Positions 28,683 through 37,881 of a stretch of DNA of 64,000 bases are shown one piece after another. The DNA comes from Aurantimonas sp036549475 (GTDB taxonomy: Bacteria > Pseudomonadota > Alphaproteobacteria > Rhizobiales > Rhizobiaceae). Position numbers and translations under genes: made by a program. Numbering within the stretch: position 1 is the stretch's first letter; every line of letters starts with the position of its first letter. Location of the stretch: NCBI RefSeq assembly GCF_036549475.1, contig NZ_JAZHLI010000018.1:1-64000 (forward strand), written 5' to 3'. The notes under the pieces are model-generated. The model was not told the origin of the DNA. It saw only the letters and a list, made by a program, of their open reading frames with translations, and searched no databases.

Positions 28683-28785
28683 GGCGATTTCTTCTATGTG
28701 AACCAGTCGGCGCAAAAGAAAAGCGGCGGGACCGGACGTGCCGGACGAAAGCCGGGCGCGTCGGTCAGCCGCCGCCGATGAGAGT

Positions 28786-28807
28786 GGCGGGGGCGAAAGG
28801 CCCCGCC
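28786..28807 (-). terminator. terminator hairpin downstream of degP
   Basis: GGCGGGG (28786-28792) pairs with CCCCGCC (28801-28807) around an 8-nt loop, 13 nt past the degP stop on the minus strand. It has no T run, so it may act weakly or stabilise the mRNA 3' end. Confidence 0.45.
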
Positions 28808-28819
28808 GTCAGGTTGTGA

Positions 28820-30325
28820 TCAGCTCTTGGCGATCGGCAGTGCGACGAAGCGGTTTTGGCCTTCGGTCTCAAGCTGGAACAGCGCTGCCTTGCGGCCGGA
28901 CTCGGCCGCCGCATCGATGGCCGCCTGCACGTCCTTCTGGGACTCGACCGTCTTGCCGTTCACCGCAATGATGACGTCGCCTGCCTTGATGCCCTTCTCG
29001 GAGGCCGAGGAATCGGGCGTCACGTCGGTGACCACGACACCCTCGCCATCCTCGGACGGGGTCAGGGTCAGGCCGTAGCCCGAAAGCGATGACGGATCGA
29101 CCGGAACGCTGGAGCCGCGGGCCGAGGCAGCTTCGTCGAGGTTGGACAGATTGCCCAGTTCGACCGAGATGTCCTGCGACTCGTTATCCCGCCAGACGGT
29201 GACCTCGACCGTGGTGTCCGGACGATAATTGCCGATCATGCGGGCGAGTTCGCGCGGGCCCTCGACTTCCGTGCCGTTCACCGCTGTGATCACGTCGCCG
29301 GTCTTGATGCCGGCCTTGGTCGCCGGCGTGTCGGTGTCCGGCAGGGTGACGATCGCGCCCTGCTCCTTGTCCAGGCCGACCGCCTCGGCGATGTCGTCGG
29401 TCACCGGCGCGATCTGCACGCCCAGCCAGCCACGCTCGACATTGCCATCCTCGCGCAGCGACTGGATCACGTCCTTTGCCACCGAGGCCGGGATCGCGAA
29501 GGCGATGCCGACATTGCCGCCCGACGGGGAGAAGATCGCCGTGTTGACGCCGATCACCCTGCCGTTGAGGTCGAAGGCCGGACCGCCGGAATTGCCGCGG
29601 TTCACCGCGGCGTCGATCTGCAGGAAGTCGTCATAGGGGCCGGCGCCAATGTCACGGCCGCGCGCCGAGACGATGCCCGCCGTCACCGAGCCGCCGAGGC
29701 CGAACGGATTGCCGACCGCCACGACCCATTCGCCGATGCGCACGGCGTCATCGTCGCCGAACTCGACATAGGTGAACGTGGTGTCGTCCTCGTCGACCTT
29801 GAGCAGCGCGAGGTCGGTGCGCGGATCGGTGCCGATCAGCTCGGCGTCGTATTCCGTGCCGTCATCCATGACGACCGTGTACTCGCTGCCGCCCTCGACC
29901 ACGTGGTTGTTGGTTACAACAAACCCGTCGTCGGAGATGAAGAAGCCCGAGCCCTGGCCCATGCGGCTCCGCGGCTCGCTGTCCGGGCGCATTCCGTTCG
30001 GCATGCCGTCGCGGCCGGGCACGTCGAAGAAGCGGCGGAGCGGATGGTCTTCCGGCAGGCTCTCGAAGGGGCTGGCCATACCGCGACCATTCGACATGGC
30101 CGGCATCACTTCCTGGGTCACGCGGACCGAGACGACGGCCGGGGAGACCTTCTCCACCACGTCGGCGAACCCGAAATTCTGCACCGGTGCGTCGACCTTC
30201 ACCGGCTCGGCGAACACCGGCACCGTGTTGCCGACGACGCCGGTCAGCGCGACGCTGGCCACGCCTGCGGCCAGGACGCCGGCGATCAGGCCGCTGCGCT
30301 TCGTCTTGTTTGCATCGTTCCGCAT
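28820..30325 (-). CDS. degP: DegP/HtrA-family periplasmic serine protease
   Basis: A 501-residue Do-family protease/chaperone. A signal anchor or peptide covers residues about 12-40. The trypsin-like domain shows the full triad: His141 (VTNNHVVEGG), Asp171 (RTDLALLKV) and Ser246 (NRGNSGGPAF). Two PDZ domains follow (RGWLGVQIAPVT; SGYGLTLTP). It degrades or refolds damaged periplasmic proteins. It lies on the same strand as the ccm operon with a 150-nt gap containing two hairpins, so it likely has its own promoter. Confidence 0.95.
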   Translation of the reverse strand: MRNDANKTKRSGLIAGVLAAGVASVALTGVVGNTVPVFAEPVKVDAPVQNFGFADVVEKVSPAVVSVRVTQEVMPAMSNGRGMASPFESLPEDHPLRRFFDVPGRDGMPNGMRPDSEPRSRMGQGSGFFISDDGFVVTNNHVVEGGSEYTVVMDDGTEYDAELIGTDPRTDLALLKVDEDDTTFTYVEFGDDDAVRIGEWVVAVGNPFGLGGSVTAGIVSARGRDIGAGPYDDFLQIDAAVNRGNSGGPAFDLNGRVIGVNTAIFSPSGGNVGIAFAIPASVAKDVIQSLREDGNVERGWLGVQIAPVTDDIAEAVGLDKEQGAIVTLPDTDTPATKAGIKTGDVITAVNGTEVEGPRELARMIGNYRPDTTVEVTVWRDNESQDISVELGNLSNLDEAASARGSSVPVDPSSLSGYGLTLTPSEDGEGVVVTDVTPDSSASEKGIKAGDVIIAVNGKTVESQKDVQAAIDAAAESGRKAALFQLETEGQNRFVALPIAKS

Positions 30326-30361
30326 TGGAAACCCTCTTCGATTGGTCTTCGATCCCTATGA

Positions 30362-30380
30362 CGCCGGACCGAATCCGGCG
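30362..30380 (-). promoter_or_regulatory. hairpin in the degP leader
   Basis: CGCCGGA and TCCGGCG pair around CCGAA, about 40 nt upstream of the degP start. It could be a leader structure or an extra end of the ccm transcript. Confidence 0.3.
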
Positions 30381-30439
30381 CCATCGATACGAGCCAATCT
30401 AGGGGTCGCCAGATTACGGGACCTTTTCTGGCGCGTGAC

Positions 30440-30460
30440 ATCTTCGTAAGGTTCGAAGAT
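30440..30460 (-). terminator. candidate terminator of the ccm operon
   Basis: ATCTTCG (30440-30446) pairs with CGAAGAT (30454-30460) around a 7-nt loop, 16 nt past the ccmH stop. No T run follows, so the call is tentative. Confidence 0.35.
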
Positions 30461-30475
30461 CGCACCGGCGCGCGA

Positions 30476-30964
30476 TCAGTCGCGGGCGCGCACCACGTCG
30501 GCGATCGCCGCTTCCTCTTCCGGCGAAAGCGCCGTCGGGGTCGTGGCCTTGCGCCGGCCGCGCACGGTGACGATCGCAAATCCCACCCCGGCCAGCAGCA
30601 CCACGATCGGCGTTCCCCACAGCGCCAGCGTCGCCCAGTCGAAGCGCGGCTTCAGCAGCACGAACTCGCCGTAGCGCGAGACCAGATAGTTGATGACCTC
30701 GTCGTTGGTGTCGCCGGCGACCAGGCGCTCGCGCACCAGAAGCCGCAGATCCTTGGCGAGATCGGCGTCGGAATCGTCGATCGACTGGTTCTGGCAGACC
30801 AGGCAGCGCAGCCCCGCCGACAGGTCGCGCGCGCGCGATTCCAGCGCCGGATCGCTCAGCACCTCGTCGGGCGTGACCGCCAGGACCGGACCAGTCGCGG
30901 GGCCCCCAGCCATGACGAGGACGGCCAGGGCCAGGCTCGCGGCAAGAGACCGCCAGCCCCTCAT
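30476..30964 (-). CDS. ccmH: cytochrome c maturation protein CcmH (CycL)
   Basis: A 162-residue periplasmic thiol oxidoreductase. It has a signal peptide, the active-site pair Cys54/Cys57 in LRCLVCQNQS, and a C-terminal transmembrane helix (about 111-133). It reduces the apocytochrome CXXCH cysteines for haem ligation. It is the last gene of the ccmI-E-F-H operon, and its ATG overlaps the ccmF stop (ATGA). This short form lacks the TPR part, which is supplied by the separate ccmI. Confidence 0.95.
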   Translation of the reverse strand: MRGWRSLAASLALAVLVMAGGPATGPVLAVTPDEVLSDPALESRARDLSAGLRCLVCQNQSIDDSDADLAKDLRLLVRERLVAGDTNDEVINYLVSRYGEFVLLKPRFDWATLALWGTPIVVLLAGVGFAIVTVRGRRKATTPTALSPEEEAAIADVVRARD

Positions 30965-32952
30965 GCCCCGGCTCCCGCACCCGAGGCCAGGCGCTTGCGG
31001 CTGCGGGCCGGTGCGCCGACGCGCAGGCGCCGGTCGAACAGCGAGACCGTGCCGCCGGCCGCCATGAAGATCGTGCCGATCCAGATCAGCGTGATCAGCG
31101 GCTTGTACCAGATGCGCACCACGATCGAACTGCCGTCCGGCGACGGGTCGCCAAGCGATATGTAGAGCTGCGAGAACCAGCGCGTATGGATGCCGGCCTC
31201 CGTCGTCGGCATCTGCCGCGCCGGATAGAACCGCTTGGAGCTTTCCATCGTGCCGGCATCGAGGCCGTCGCGGCGCAGGGTGAAGGTGCCCACCTGCTCC
31301 TCGAAATTGGGGCCCTGGCGCTGCTGCACCCCGTCGTAGCGGATCTCGTAGCCGCCGGCCTCAGCCGTCTGCCCGGCCCGCATCGTCGTCACCGTCTCGG
31401 TCTCGAAGGCCGAGGCCGTGATCACGCCCAGCACAGTGACGCCGAGCCCGAAATGGGCGAGCACCGTGCCGAAGGCCGACCGCGGCAGGCCGCGCAGCCG
31501 CGAAAGGCCGGTGCGCCAGCCGACCTTGGCGAAATTCGCCCGCACGAAGAGATCGGTCAGGCTGCCGGCCATCAGCCACACCGCCAGGCCGAAGCCCAGG
31601 GCCGCCAGGATGCGCGTGCCCGAGGTCAGCGCCACGGCCACCAGGATGGTCAGCATTGCCGCGCCGATGGCGAAATACAGCCGCTGGGCCGCCGCCAGCA
31701 GGTCGCCGCGCTTCCACGCCAGCAGCGGGCCGAAGGGCACGGCGAACAGCAGCGGCACCATCAGCGGGCCGAAGGTCAGGTTGAAGAACGGCTCGCCGAC
31801 CGAGATCTTGGCGCCGCCCACCACTTCCAGCAGCAGCGGATAGAGCGTGCCCACCAGCACCGTCGCGGCCGCCGTGGTCAGGAAGAGATTGTTGACGACC
31901 AGCGCCCCCTCGCGGCTGATCGGAGCGAACAGGCCACCTGCCTCCAGCGACGAGGCCCGCAGCGCGAACAGCGCCAGCGACCCGCCGATGAACAGGCAGA
32001 GGATGGCCAGGATGAAGACGCCGCGCTCCGGGTCGACGGCGAAAGCGTGCACCGACGTCAGGACGCCGGAGCGCACCAGGAACGTGCCCAGCAGCGACAG
32101 CGAGAAGGTCAGGATCGCCAGAAGGATCGTCCAGATCTTCAGCGCCGATCGCTTCTCCATGACCAGCGCCGAATGCAAGAGCGCGGTGCCCGACAGCCAG
32201 GGCATGAAGGAGGCGTTCTCCACCGGGTCCCAGAACCACCAGCCGCCCCAGCCGAGCTCGTAATAGGCCCAGTAGGAGCCCATCGCGATGCCGGCGGTCA
32301 GGAACACCCAGGCCACCAGCGTCCACGGCCGCACCCAGCGCGCCCAGGCGGCGTCGATCCGCCCGTCGATGAGGGCGGCAACGGCGAAGGAAAAGGAGAT
32401 CGAGAAGCCGACATAGCCGAGATAGAGCAGCGGCGGATGGATCGCGAGGCCGATGTCCTGCAGGATCGGATTGAGGTCCTGCCCCTCCATCGGCGCCGGG
32501 ATCACCCGGGTGAACGGGTTCGACGTGATCAGGATGAACAAGAGGAAGCAGACCGTGATCCAGGCCTGCACCGACAGGACGTTGGCCTTGAGGCTGGCCG
32601 GAAGGTCGCGGCCGAACAGGGCGACCAGCGCGCTGAAGAGGCTGAGGATCAGCACCCACAGCAGCATCGAGCCCTCGTGGTTCCCCCACACGCCGGTGAC
32701 CTTGTAGAGCATCGGCTTTTGCGAATGGGAGTTCTCGAAGACGTTGAGAACCGAGAAGTCCGAGGTGACATAGGCCGCCGTCAGCGCCGAGAAGGCGATC
32801 ATCAGCAGGACGAAGCCGCCGGTCGCGGCGATGGGGCCGGTCTCCATCAGGCGGGCGTCGCCGGTGCGCGCGCCGATCGCCGGCAGCACCGACTGCACCA
32901 TCGCCAGAGCCAGCGACAGGATCAGCGCGTAATGGCCGATTTCGACGATCAC
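30961..32952 (-). CDS. ccmF: cytochrome c haem lyase subunit CcmF (CycK)
   Basis: A 663-residue integral membrane protein with about 15 helices. The haem-handling tryptophan-rich signature GWGGWWFWDPVEN is present, as is GVWGNHEGSMLLW. It takes haem from holo-CcmE and ligates it to apocytochrome c. The GTG at 32952 overlaps the ccmE TGA (GTGA), which fits translational coupling; the longer frame would run into ccmE. Confidence 0.96.
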   Translation of the reverse strand: MIVEIGHYALILSLALAMVQSVLPAIGARTGDARLMETGPIAATGGFVLLMIAFSALTAAYVTSDFSVLNVFENSHSQKPMLYKVTGVWGNHEGSMLLWVLILSLFSALVALFGRDLPASLKANVLSVQAWITVCFLLFILITSNPFTRVIPAPMEGQDLNPILQDIGLAIHPPLLYLGYVGFSISFSFAVAALIDGRIDAAWARWVRPWTLVAWVFLTAGIAMGSYWAYYELGWGGWWFWDPVENASFMPWLSGTALLHSALVMEKRSALKIWTILLAILTFSLSLLGTFLVRSGVLTSVHAFAVDPERGVFILAILCLFIGGSLALFALRASSLEAGGLFAPISREGALVVNNLFLTTAAATVLVGTLYPLLLEVVGGAKISVGEPFFNLTFGPLMVPLLFAVPFGPLLAWKRGDLLAAAQRLYFAIGAAMLTILVAVALTSGTRILAALGFGLAVWLMAGSLTDLFVRANFAKVGWRTGLSRLRGLPRSAFGTVLAHFGLGVTVLGVITASAFETETVTTMRAGQTAEAGGYEIRYDGVQQRQGPNFEEQVGTFTLRRDGLDAGTMESSKRFYPARQMPTTEAGIHTRWFSQLYISLGDPSPDGSSIVVRIWYKPLITLIWIGTIFMAAGGTVSLFDRRLRVGAPARSRKRLASGAGAGA

Positions 32953-33446
32953 GAGCCGGCCTCCGGAGTCGCCGTCATGGACACGGGCGTCGTGTCGCCG
33001 CCGACCATGCCCTTGCCGTCTTCCCACAGGCCGCGGGCCTTGAGGTCGTCGACGACCTCCTTCGGCATGTAGTTCTCGTCATGCTTGGCCAGCACGGTGT
33101 CGGCCATGAAGATCCGGTCCGGACCCAGCGTCCCTTCGGTGACCACGCCCTGTCCTTCGCGGAAGAGGTCGGGCAGCAGGCCCGTATAGGCGACCTCGAC
33201 GCTCTGCAGCGTGTCCGTGACCTTGAAGCTGACATGCTGCGAGCCGTCGCGCACGACCGAGCCGGCCTCCACGAGGCCGCCGAGCCGGATGCGCTGGCTG
33301 GCCGCCGGCGCCTTGGCGACGATGTCGCTGGGCGAGTGGAAATAGGCCACGCTGTCGGACAGCGCCGTCAGGACGAGGGCCGCCGCGCCGCCGATGACGA
33401 CGAGGATCGTGGCGATCGAGGCGAGGCGTTTGTTCTTGCGGGTCAT
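32949..33446 (-). CDS. ccmE: cytochrome c maturation haem chaperone CcmE (CycJ)
   Basis: A 165-residue protein with one N-terminal transmembrane helix (about 9-29) and a periplasmic OB-fold. The haem-binding His122 lies in LAKHDENYMP, which binds haem covalently before handing it to CcmF. The end (GDTTPVSMTATPEAGS) is a flexible tail. Both ends overlap neighbours: the start with the ccmI stop (ATGA), and the stop with the ccmF GTG. Confidence 0.95.
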   Translation of the reverse strand: MTRKNKRLASIATILVVIGGAAALVLTALSDSVAYFHSPSDIVAKAPAASQRIRLGGLVEAGSVVRDGSQHVSFKVTDTLQSVEVAYTGLLPDLFREGQGVVTEGTLGPDRIFMADTVLAKHDENYMPKEVVDDLKARGLWEDGKGMVGGDTTPVSMTATPEAGS

Positions 33447-34630
33447 TGTGTCTGCGTCTTTCCCTCGGCGGTCAGCCCAAGCTCGTCGCCGAAAGCGGCG
33501 ATTTCCCGGCCGGCGGCGGATTCGGGGGCGAAGGTTTGGGTCGCCGTACGATAGGCCGCTCCCGCGGCGTCCGCGTCACCCAGAACCGTATAGGATCGGA
33601 TCAGCCGCTTCCATCCTTCCACATCGTCGGGGTTGCTTTCCAGCCGGCTCGCAAGCTGCGACACCATGCCCTCGATCATCGCCCGGCGATCGTCCGCCGC
33701 CATCTCGGCGGCCGCGGCGATATCGGCCCCGTCCGGACCCTGGGCCGGCGCCGTCTGCGCCAGGGGCGCCGTGCCGGCGGCCGGCGCCGCGTCTCCGCGC
33801 GCATCGGCGATCGCCGCATTGGCGATTTCAAGCCAGGGCGCGTCGGGCGGGCTCATCTCCACCAGCCGAGTCCAGGCGGTCGCGGCCTCGTCCCGGCGCC
33901 CTTCCTGCGACAGGTTCAGGGCGAGGAAGAACCGCGCCGGCAGATGATCGGGATTCTGCGCCAGGGCGCGCTCGAACGCCGCCGCCGCCTCGTCCGTCAC
34001 GTCGCCCCCGGCGATCTGGGTCAGCGCCTCGCCAAGCCCGCTTTCGCGCGCGGCCGAGGCTCCGTTCAGGCGAATGGCATTGCGGAAGGCTGTCGCCGCG
34101 TCCTCGGTGCGGCCGATCCGCAGATAGATCGGCGCCAAGACGTCCCAGCCGCGACCGTCCTCGGGCTCGGCGCGCAGCCGCTCCTCGGCGCCGGCGATCA
34201 GGGTCTGGATGTCGCCGGGTGCGCTCGCCGGGGCGCGCCGCTCGGCCAGCGGCAGGTCGGGACGCCCGCCCCCGCCGAATTCGGCATACAGCGCGACCGA
34301 TACGAGCGGCACCAGGATCGCCACCGCCGCCATGGTGGCCAGCATCATCGGCCGTTTCCAGGGCGCGGCACCCGCCTCGCCCTGGGCCTTGCCGCGATCG
34401 GCCGCCCGCAGCAGGCGCCGGCCGATCTCGGCCCGCGCCGTTTCGGCCTCCGCCGGCGCCATGGCGCCGCGCGCCACGTCGGCGTCGAGTTCGCGCAGCT
34501 GCGCCGCATAGACTTCGACGTCGTGCTCGGCCCGGCTGGCGAGGTGGACGGGCCTGGACCGCAGCAGCGGCCACAGGGCGAGAAGCGTGACGGCAGCCGT
34601 CATGACGGCTGCGATAAACCAGAAGATCAT
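33443..34630 (-). CDS. ccmI: cytochrome c maturation protein CcmI (CycH)
   Basis: A 395-residue apocytochrome c chaperone. It has two N-terminal transmembrane helices (about 2-22 and 94-114) separated by a cytoplasmic loop with a leucine-rich helix (YAAQLRELDADVARG), then a periplasmic TPR region (LRAEPEDGRGWDVLAPIYLR, ALAQNPDHLPARFFLAL). The ATG at 34630 has AAGGA 5 nt upstream. It is the first gene of the ccm operon. Confidence 0.93.
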   Translation of the reverse strand: MIFWFIAAVMTAAVTLLALWPLLRSRPVHLASRAEHDVEVYAAQLRELDADVARGAMAPAEAETARAEIGRRLLRAADRGKAQGEAGAAPWKRPMMLATMAAVAILVPLVSVALYAEFGGGGRPDLPLAERRAPASAPGDIQTLIAGAEERLRAEPEDGRGWDVLAPIYLRIGRTEDAATAFRNAIRLNGASAARESGLGEALTQIAGGDVTDEAAAAFERALAQNPDHLPARFFLALNLSQEGRRDEAATAWTRLVEMSPPDAPWLEIANAAIADARGDAAPAAGTAPLAQTAPAQGPDGADIAAAAEMAADDRRAMIEGMVSQLASRLESNPDDVEGWKRLIRSYTVLGDADAAGAAYRTATQTFAPESAAGREIAAFGDELGLTAEGKTQTQ

Positions 34631-34763
34631 GCCATCCTTATACAAACGGCGGCTGCGAAACGAAACGCGGCCCAAGGTCTCGCCGGCGCCCGCTTCGAAC
34701 GTCGGCCTGCGGCTCGTGTCAGGCCCCGGCCGCTCGGTTCAACGACGGCCACGCGGGCAGACA

Positions 34764-35168
34764 TCATACGACCGGCTTCCACAAGCCATCGGCTGTCCGG
34801 CAGGCGGTGCCGACAGCCTTGATCGCCGGCGACTCGCCCTGGAACACATGTGAATAGCCGCGGCAGTCCTGCGAGCCGACGCGGTAGAGTTGGGTCGGCA
34901 CGACCTCGCCGCTGTAGCCATCGGCCTTCCACGCTACCGGCTGCCCGGCCATGGCGAAGTTCAGCGCCTGGAATTCCGCCTCCAGCGCCCGCGCGCGCGC
35001 ATCGTCCGGCAGCGTCCGGCCCACCGGGTCCTGCCCGATCAGACCGCCTTCCATGGCGGCCACGCCGGCGGTCGGCGGCAACAGCGTGCCGCCCCCCAGC
35101 CCCGCACTCAGGCAGCCCGATACGGGCAGCGCCAGAACGGGAATCAGGAGCTTCAAGACAATGCGCAT
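34764..35168 (-). CDS. RT0821/Lpp0805-type surface lipoprotein
   Basis: A 134-residue predicted lipoprotein with a lipobox (LPVSGC) after a short signal peptide. A glycine-rich segment follows (GLGGGTLLPPTAG), and then the surface-antigen domain (PVGRTLPDDARARALEAE, VAWKADGYSGEVVPTQLYRVGSQDCRGYSH). The family resembles the 17-kDa rickettsial antigen and likely sits in the outer membrane. An in-frame ATG 3 codons upstream is an equally possible start. Confidence 0.82.
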   Translation of the reverse strand: MRIVLKLLIPVLALPVSGCLSAGLGGGTLLPPTAGVAAMEGGLIGQDPVGRTLPDDARARALEAEFQALNFAMAGQPVAWKADGYSGEVVPTQLYRVGSQDCRGYSHVFQGESPAIKAVGTACRTADGLWKPVV

Positions 35169-35249
35169 ATGATCCATCCGAATACCGCAGGCCCGCCGCA
35201 AGACTGCGCCAGGGAAGCCCGCCGGAGATCATGGGTCTTGGCCGGCATG

Positions 35250-36638
35250 TCAAGCGTCGATCCCGCCCAGGGCGCGGGGAAGCGTCACCGTCGCCTTCAG
35301 CCCGCCCAGGTCCGAACGGCCGAGATCGAGCGCGCCGCGATATTCGCGCACCATGTCCAGGACGATGGAAAGGCCGAGCCCGCTGCCCGGCGTCGCCTCG
35401 TCGAGGCGGGTGCCGCGCTTCTTGGCCTCGACGATCTCCTGGGCGGTCAGCCCCGGCCCGTCATCCTCAATGATCATGCAGAAGCGGTCGACGCCCAGCG
35501 GCTCGACCGAGACGCGAATGCGGGCCTTGGCCCACTTGCCGGCATTGTCGAAGAGATTGCCGGCGATCTCCTCCAGGTCCTGCCGCTCGCCGGCAAATAC
35601 CAGATTTGCCGCATCGTCCGGATCGAATGCCAGGTCGATGCCCGGATTCAGCTTGGCGACCACCCGCACCAGTCGCTCCAGGGTCGGGGCGACCGGCGTG
35701 CGGAACACGCCGCCCTCGCTCTGGGCTGCGACCCGTGCCCTATCGAGATAGTGCTGCACCTGCCTGCGCATGCGTTCGGCCTGGTCGCCGATCACCCGGC
35801 CGCGTTCGCTGCCCATCCCGCCCGCCTCATTGACGAGAACGGCGATCGGCGTCTTCAGCGAATGCGCCAGATTGCCCACCTGCGTGCGCGAGCGTTCGAC
35901 GATGCGGCGATTGTTGTCGATCAGTGCGTTCATCTCGACGGCCAGCGGCTCGAGCTCGATCGGGAATCGCCCCTCCAGCCGCTCGGCCCGGCCCGTCCGC
36001 ACGTCGCTCAGCGCCCGGCGCACCGCGCGCAGCGGCCCCAGGCCGAACAGGATGGCGAGACCATTGACCAGCACCGTCCCGACGCCGACGGCGCCCAGGT
36101 ACAGCGTGAGCGTGCGGTCGAACTGGTCGATCTCCGCGGCCACCACGCTGGCATTGCCCATCACCCGGAAGCGCGCCGCGTGATTCTCGCTGTCGAGCAC
36201 GACTTCGGTCTCGATCACACGCAAGAGTTCCCCGTCGAGCCCGCCCGCATCGTAGCTGCGCCGGTAGGCCGCGTCGAAGGGCACCTCGGCAGTGGCGGCC
36301 GGCGGAACCGCCAGGATTCCCAGCGAGCCGGAACTCAGGCGTCCCTGCGTATTGGCGCTGGCCGGCACGACTTCCCAGTACCAGCCTGACAGCGGCTGCA
36401 GGTAGCGCAGGTCGCCGAGGTCGGGCGAGCCGGACAGATAGCCGGAATCGCTGACGCTGACGCTGTTGACGAGATTGTAGAGTTGCGCCGTCAGGAGGTC
36501 CTCGAAGCCCTTGCGCGCCGTGCCCTCGTAGAGCGTCGAGATCAATCCGCCGGCCACCGCGAAGGCGACGATCGCCCAGAGGCTGGAAAGGACGATGACC
36601 CGTGCGGTGAGGGATCTAACCGCCGGAGCCGCCATCAT
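35250..36638 (-). CDS. feuQ: FeuQ/PhoQ-like sensor histidine kinase
   Basis: A 462-residue membrane kinase. Helix 1 is near residues 14-34, and a periplasmic sensor of about 145 residues follows, then helix 2 (about 180-202), HAMP and HisKA with QVGNLAHSLKTPIAVLVNEAG (His). The ATPase domain has NLFDNAGKWA, EDDGPG and GSGLGLSIV. The LAHSLKTP signature is typical of PhoQ/FeuQ kinases. The start overlaps the regulator stop by 23 nt. In Sinorhizobium FeuQ with FeuP controls cyclic glucan export and is restrained by the small periplasmic FeuN. Assignment here is by similarity of layout. Confidence 0.75.
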   Translation of the reverse strand: MMAAPAVRSLTARVIVLSSLWAIVAFAVAGGLISTLYEGTARKGFEDLLTAQLYNLVNSVSVSDSGYLSGSPDLGDLRYLQPLSGWYWEVVPASANTQGRLSSGSLGILAVPPAATAEVPFDAAYRRSYDAGGLDGELLRVIETEVVLDSENHAARFRVMGNASVVAAEIDQFDRTLTLYLGAVGVGTVLVNGLAILFGLGPLRAVRRALSDVRTGRAERLEGRFPIELEPLAVEMNALIDNNRRIVERSRTQVGNLAHSLKTPIAVLVNEAGGMGSERGRVIGDQAERMRRQVQHYLDRARVAAQSEGGVFRTPVAPTLERLVRVVAKLNPGIDLAFDPDDAANLVFAGERQDLEEIAGNLFDNAGKWAKARIRVSVEPLGVDRFCMIIEDDGPGLTAQEIVEAKKRGTRLDEATPGSGLGLSIVLDMVREYRGALDLGRSDLGGLKATVTLPRALGGIDA

Positions 36639-37290
36639 GCATCCTGTAGCCCTGCCCGCGGACGGTTTCGATCAGCTCGGCGCCGCCGAGCTTCTTGCGC
36701 AACCGTCCCACGAAGACCTCGATCGTGTTGGAATCGCGGTCGAAATCCTGGTCGTAGAGATGTTCGATCAGCTCGGTGCGCGAGACGATCTGGTCCTGGT
36801 GGTGCATCAGATAGTCGAGCAGGCGATATTCGTGCGAGGTCAGCTTCAGCGCCGTGCCGTCGAGCGTCACCCGCGCCGCGCGGGTATTCAGCCGCAGCGG
36901 GCCGCAATGGATCTCCGAGGAGGCATGGCCCGCGGCCCGGCGGATCAGGGCGCGCAGGCGTGCCAGCACCTCCTCCACATGGAACGGCTTGGTGACGTAG
37001 TCGTCGGCCCCTGCGTCGATGCCGGCGACCTTGTCGCTCCATCGGTCCCGCGCCGTCAGGATCAGCACCGGCATCGTGCGGCCGTCGCGCCGCCAGCGCT
37101 CCAGGACGCTGATGCCGTCCATCACCGGCAGGCCGACATCCAGCACCACCGCATCATAGGGTTCGGTATCGCCGAGAAAATGCCCCTCCTCGCCGTCCAT
37201 CGCCTTGTCGACCACGTAGCCGGCGCCATTCAGCGCCTCCACCAGCTGGCGATTCAGCGTCTGGTCGTCCTCCACGACGAGTATCCGCAT
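36616..37290 (-). CDS. feuP: FeuP/PhoP-like response regulator
   Basis: A 224-residue OmpR-family regulator. It has the receiver acidic pair in VVEDD, phosphoacceptor Asp51 (YDAVVLDVGLPVMDG), Lys in DDYVTKPFHV, and a winged-helix output domain (HEYRLLDYLMHHQDQIVSR, IEVFVGRLRKKLG). The ATG at 37290 has GAGGGGA about 9 nt upstream; an earlier in-frame ATG at 37368 adds an arginine-rich tail. It is first in the pair with the kinase, 84 nt after the small periplasmic gene. Confidence 0.82.
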   Translation of the reverse strand: MRILVVEDDQTLNRQLVEALNGAGYVVDKAMDGEEGHFLGDTEPYDAVVLDVGLPVMDGISVLERWRRDGRTMPVLILTARDRWSDKVAGIDAGADDYVTKPFHVEEVLARLRALIRRAAGHASSEIHCGPLRLNTRAARVTLDGTALKLTSHEYRLLDYLMHHQDQIVSRTELIEHLYDQDFDRDSNTIEVFVGRLRKKLGGAELIETVRGQGYRMHDGGSGG

Positions 37291-37374
37291 GCGGGTCGTC
37301 CCCTCTCTGCACTGTACAGGCCCCGTGCGAGCCCGACGTCGGCCTGCGTCGGCCGGACGCAGCGCCACTTAATA

Positions 37375-37692
37375 TCACGGACGGATCGTCACCGTCGTCT
37401 TGCGCGGCCGGCCACCGTCCGTTCCCGGCACCAGCACCGTCACCACGCAGACCGTCTGGCCATTCTCGGTGCGCGTCGACACCGACAGCACGTCGCCGCC
37501 GGTCTGGGCCGCGGCCTTGGCACCGGCGCCCGAGCAATCGGCCTGGGCCAGGTGGATGAGGCCCTCCGCGACCGGCGCGGCCCGCCGGACCTCCTGCGAC
37601 CGGTCACCCGGCCCGTCCCGCGCGACGACCGGCCCACCAGCAAAGGTAAGGGCAGCAAGGGAGACGAGGATGATGGTACCAATTCGGGTCAT
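37375..37692 (-). CDS. small periplasmic protein in FeuN position
   Basis: A 105-residue protein with a signal peptide (cleaved near VVA-RDG) and a basic mature region with two cysteines (ADCSGAG, TVCVVTVL). It lies directly upstream of the FeuP/FeuQ-like pair on the same strand. In Sinorhizobium meliloti the gene there is feuN, a small periplasmic inhibitor of FeuQ. I infer an analogous role from position, size and export, not from sequence I can verify. Confidence 0.6.
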   Translation of the reverse strand: MTRIGTIILVSLAALTFAGGPVVARDGPGDRSQEVRRAAPVAEGLIHLAQADCSGAGAKAAAQTGGDVLSVSTRTENGQTVCVVTVLVPGTDGGRPRKTTVTIRP

Positions 37693-37831
37693 GGATTGCC
37701 CAGCTAGACAAAGACGCCACCGGCGATGGACATGGCAGCCGGCCCCTTCCTAGCAAGGTCTGGCTGAACCGCCCATGAATGATCCGATGCAAGACGCTGA
37801 TTTTGTCACCGTCTTCGTTCCCAAAGACACG

Positions 37832-37861
37832 CCGCCATGCGCCCGTCGGGACGCATGGCGG
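37832..37861 (-). terminator. terminator downstream of the GTA remnant
   Basis: CCGCCATGCG and CGCATGGCGG pair perfectly (10 bp) around a 10-nt loop, 21 nt past the stop of the last GTA remnant. On the minus strand GTGTCTTTG follows. It is probably the original 3' end of the GTA operon. Confidence 0.6.
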
Positions 37862-37881
37862 TCCTGACAGATCCGCTTTGC

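Noticed and set aside
31186..33072. 628-codon plus-strand ORF opposite ccmF
   Set aside because: Highly polar repeat-like composition (Asp, Gln, Arg, His) caused by the antisense of a membrane protein.
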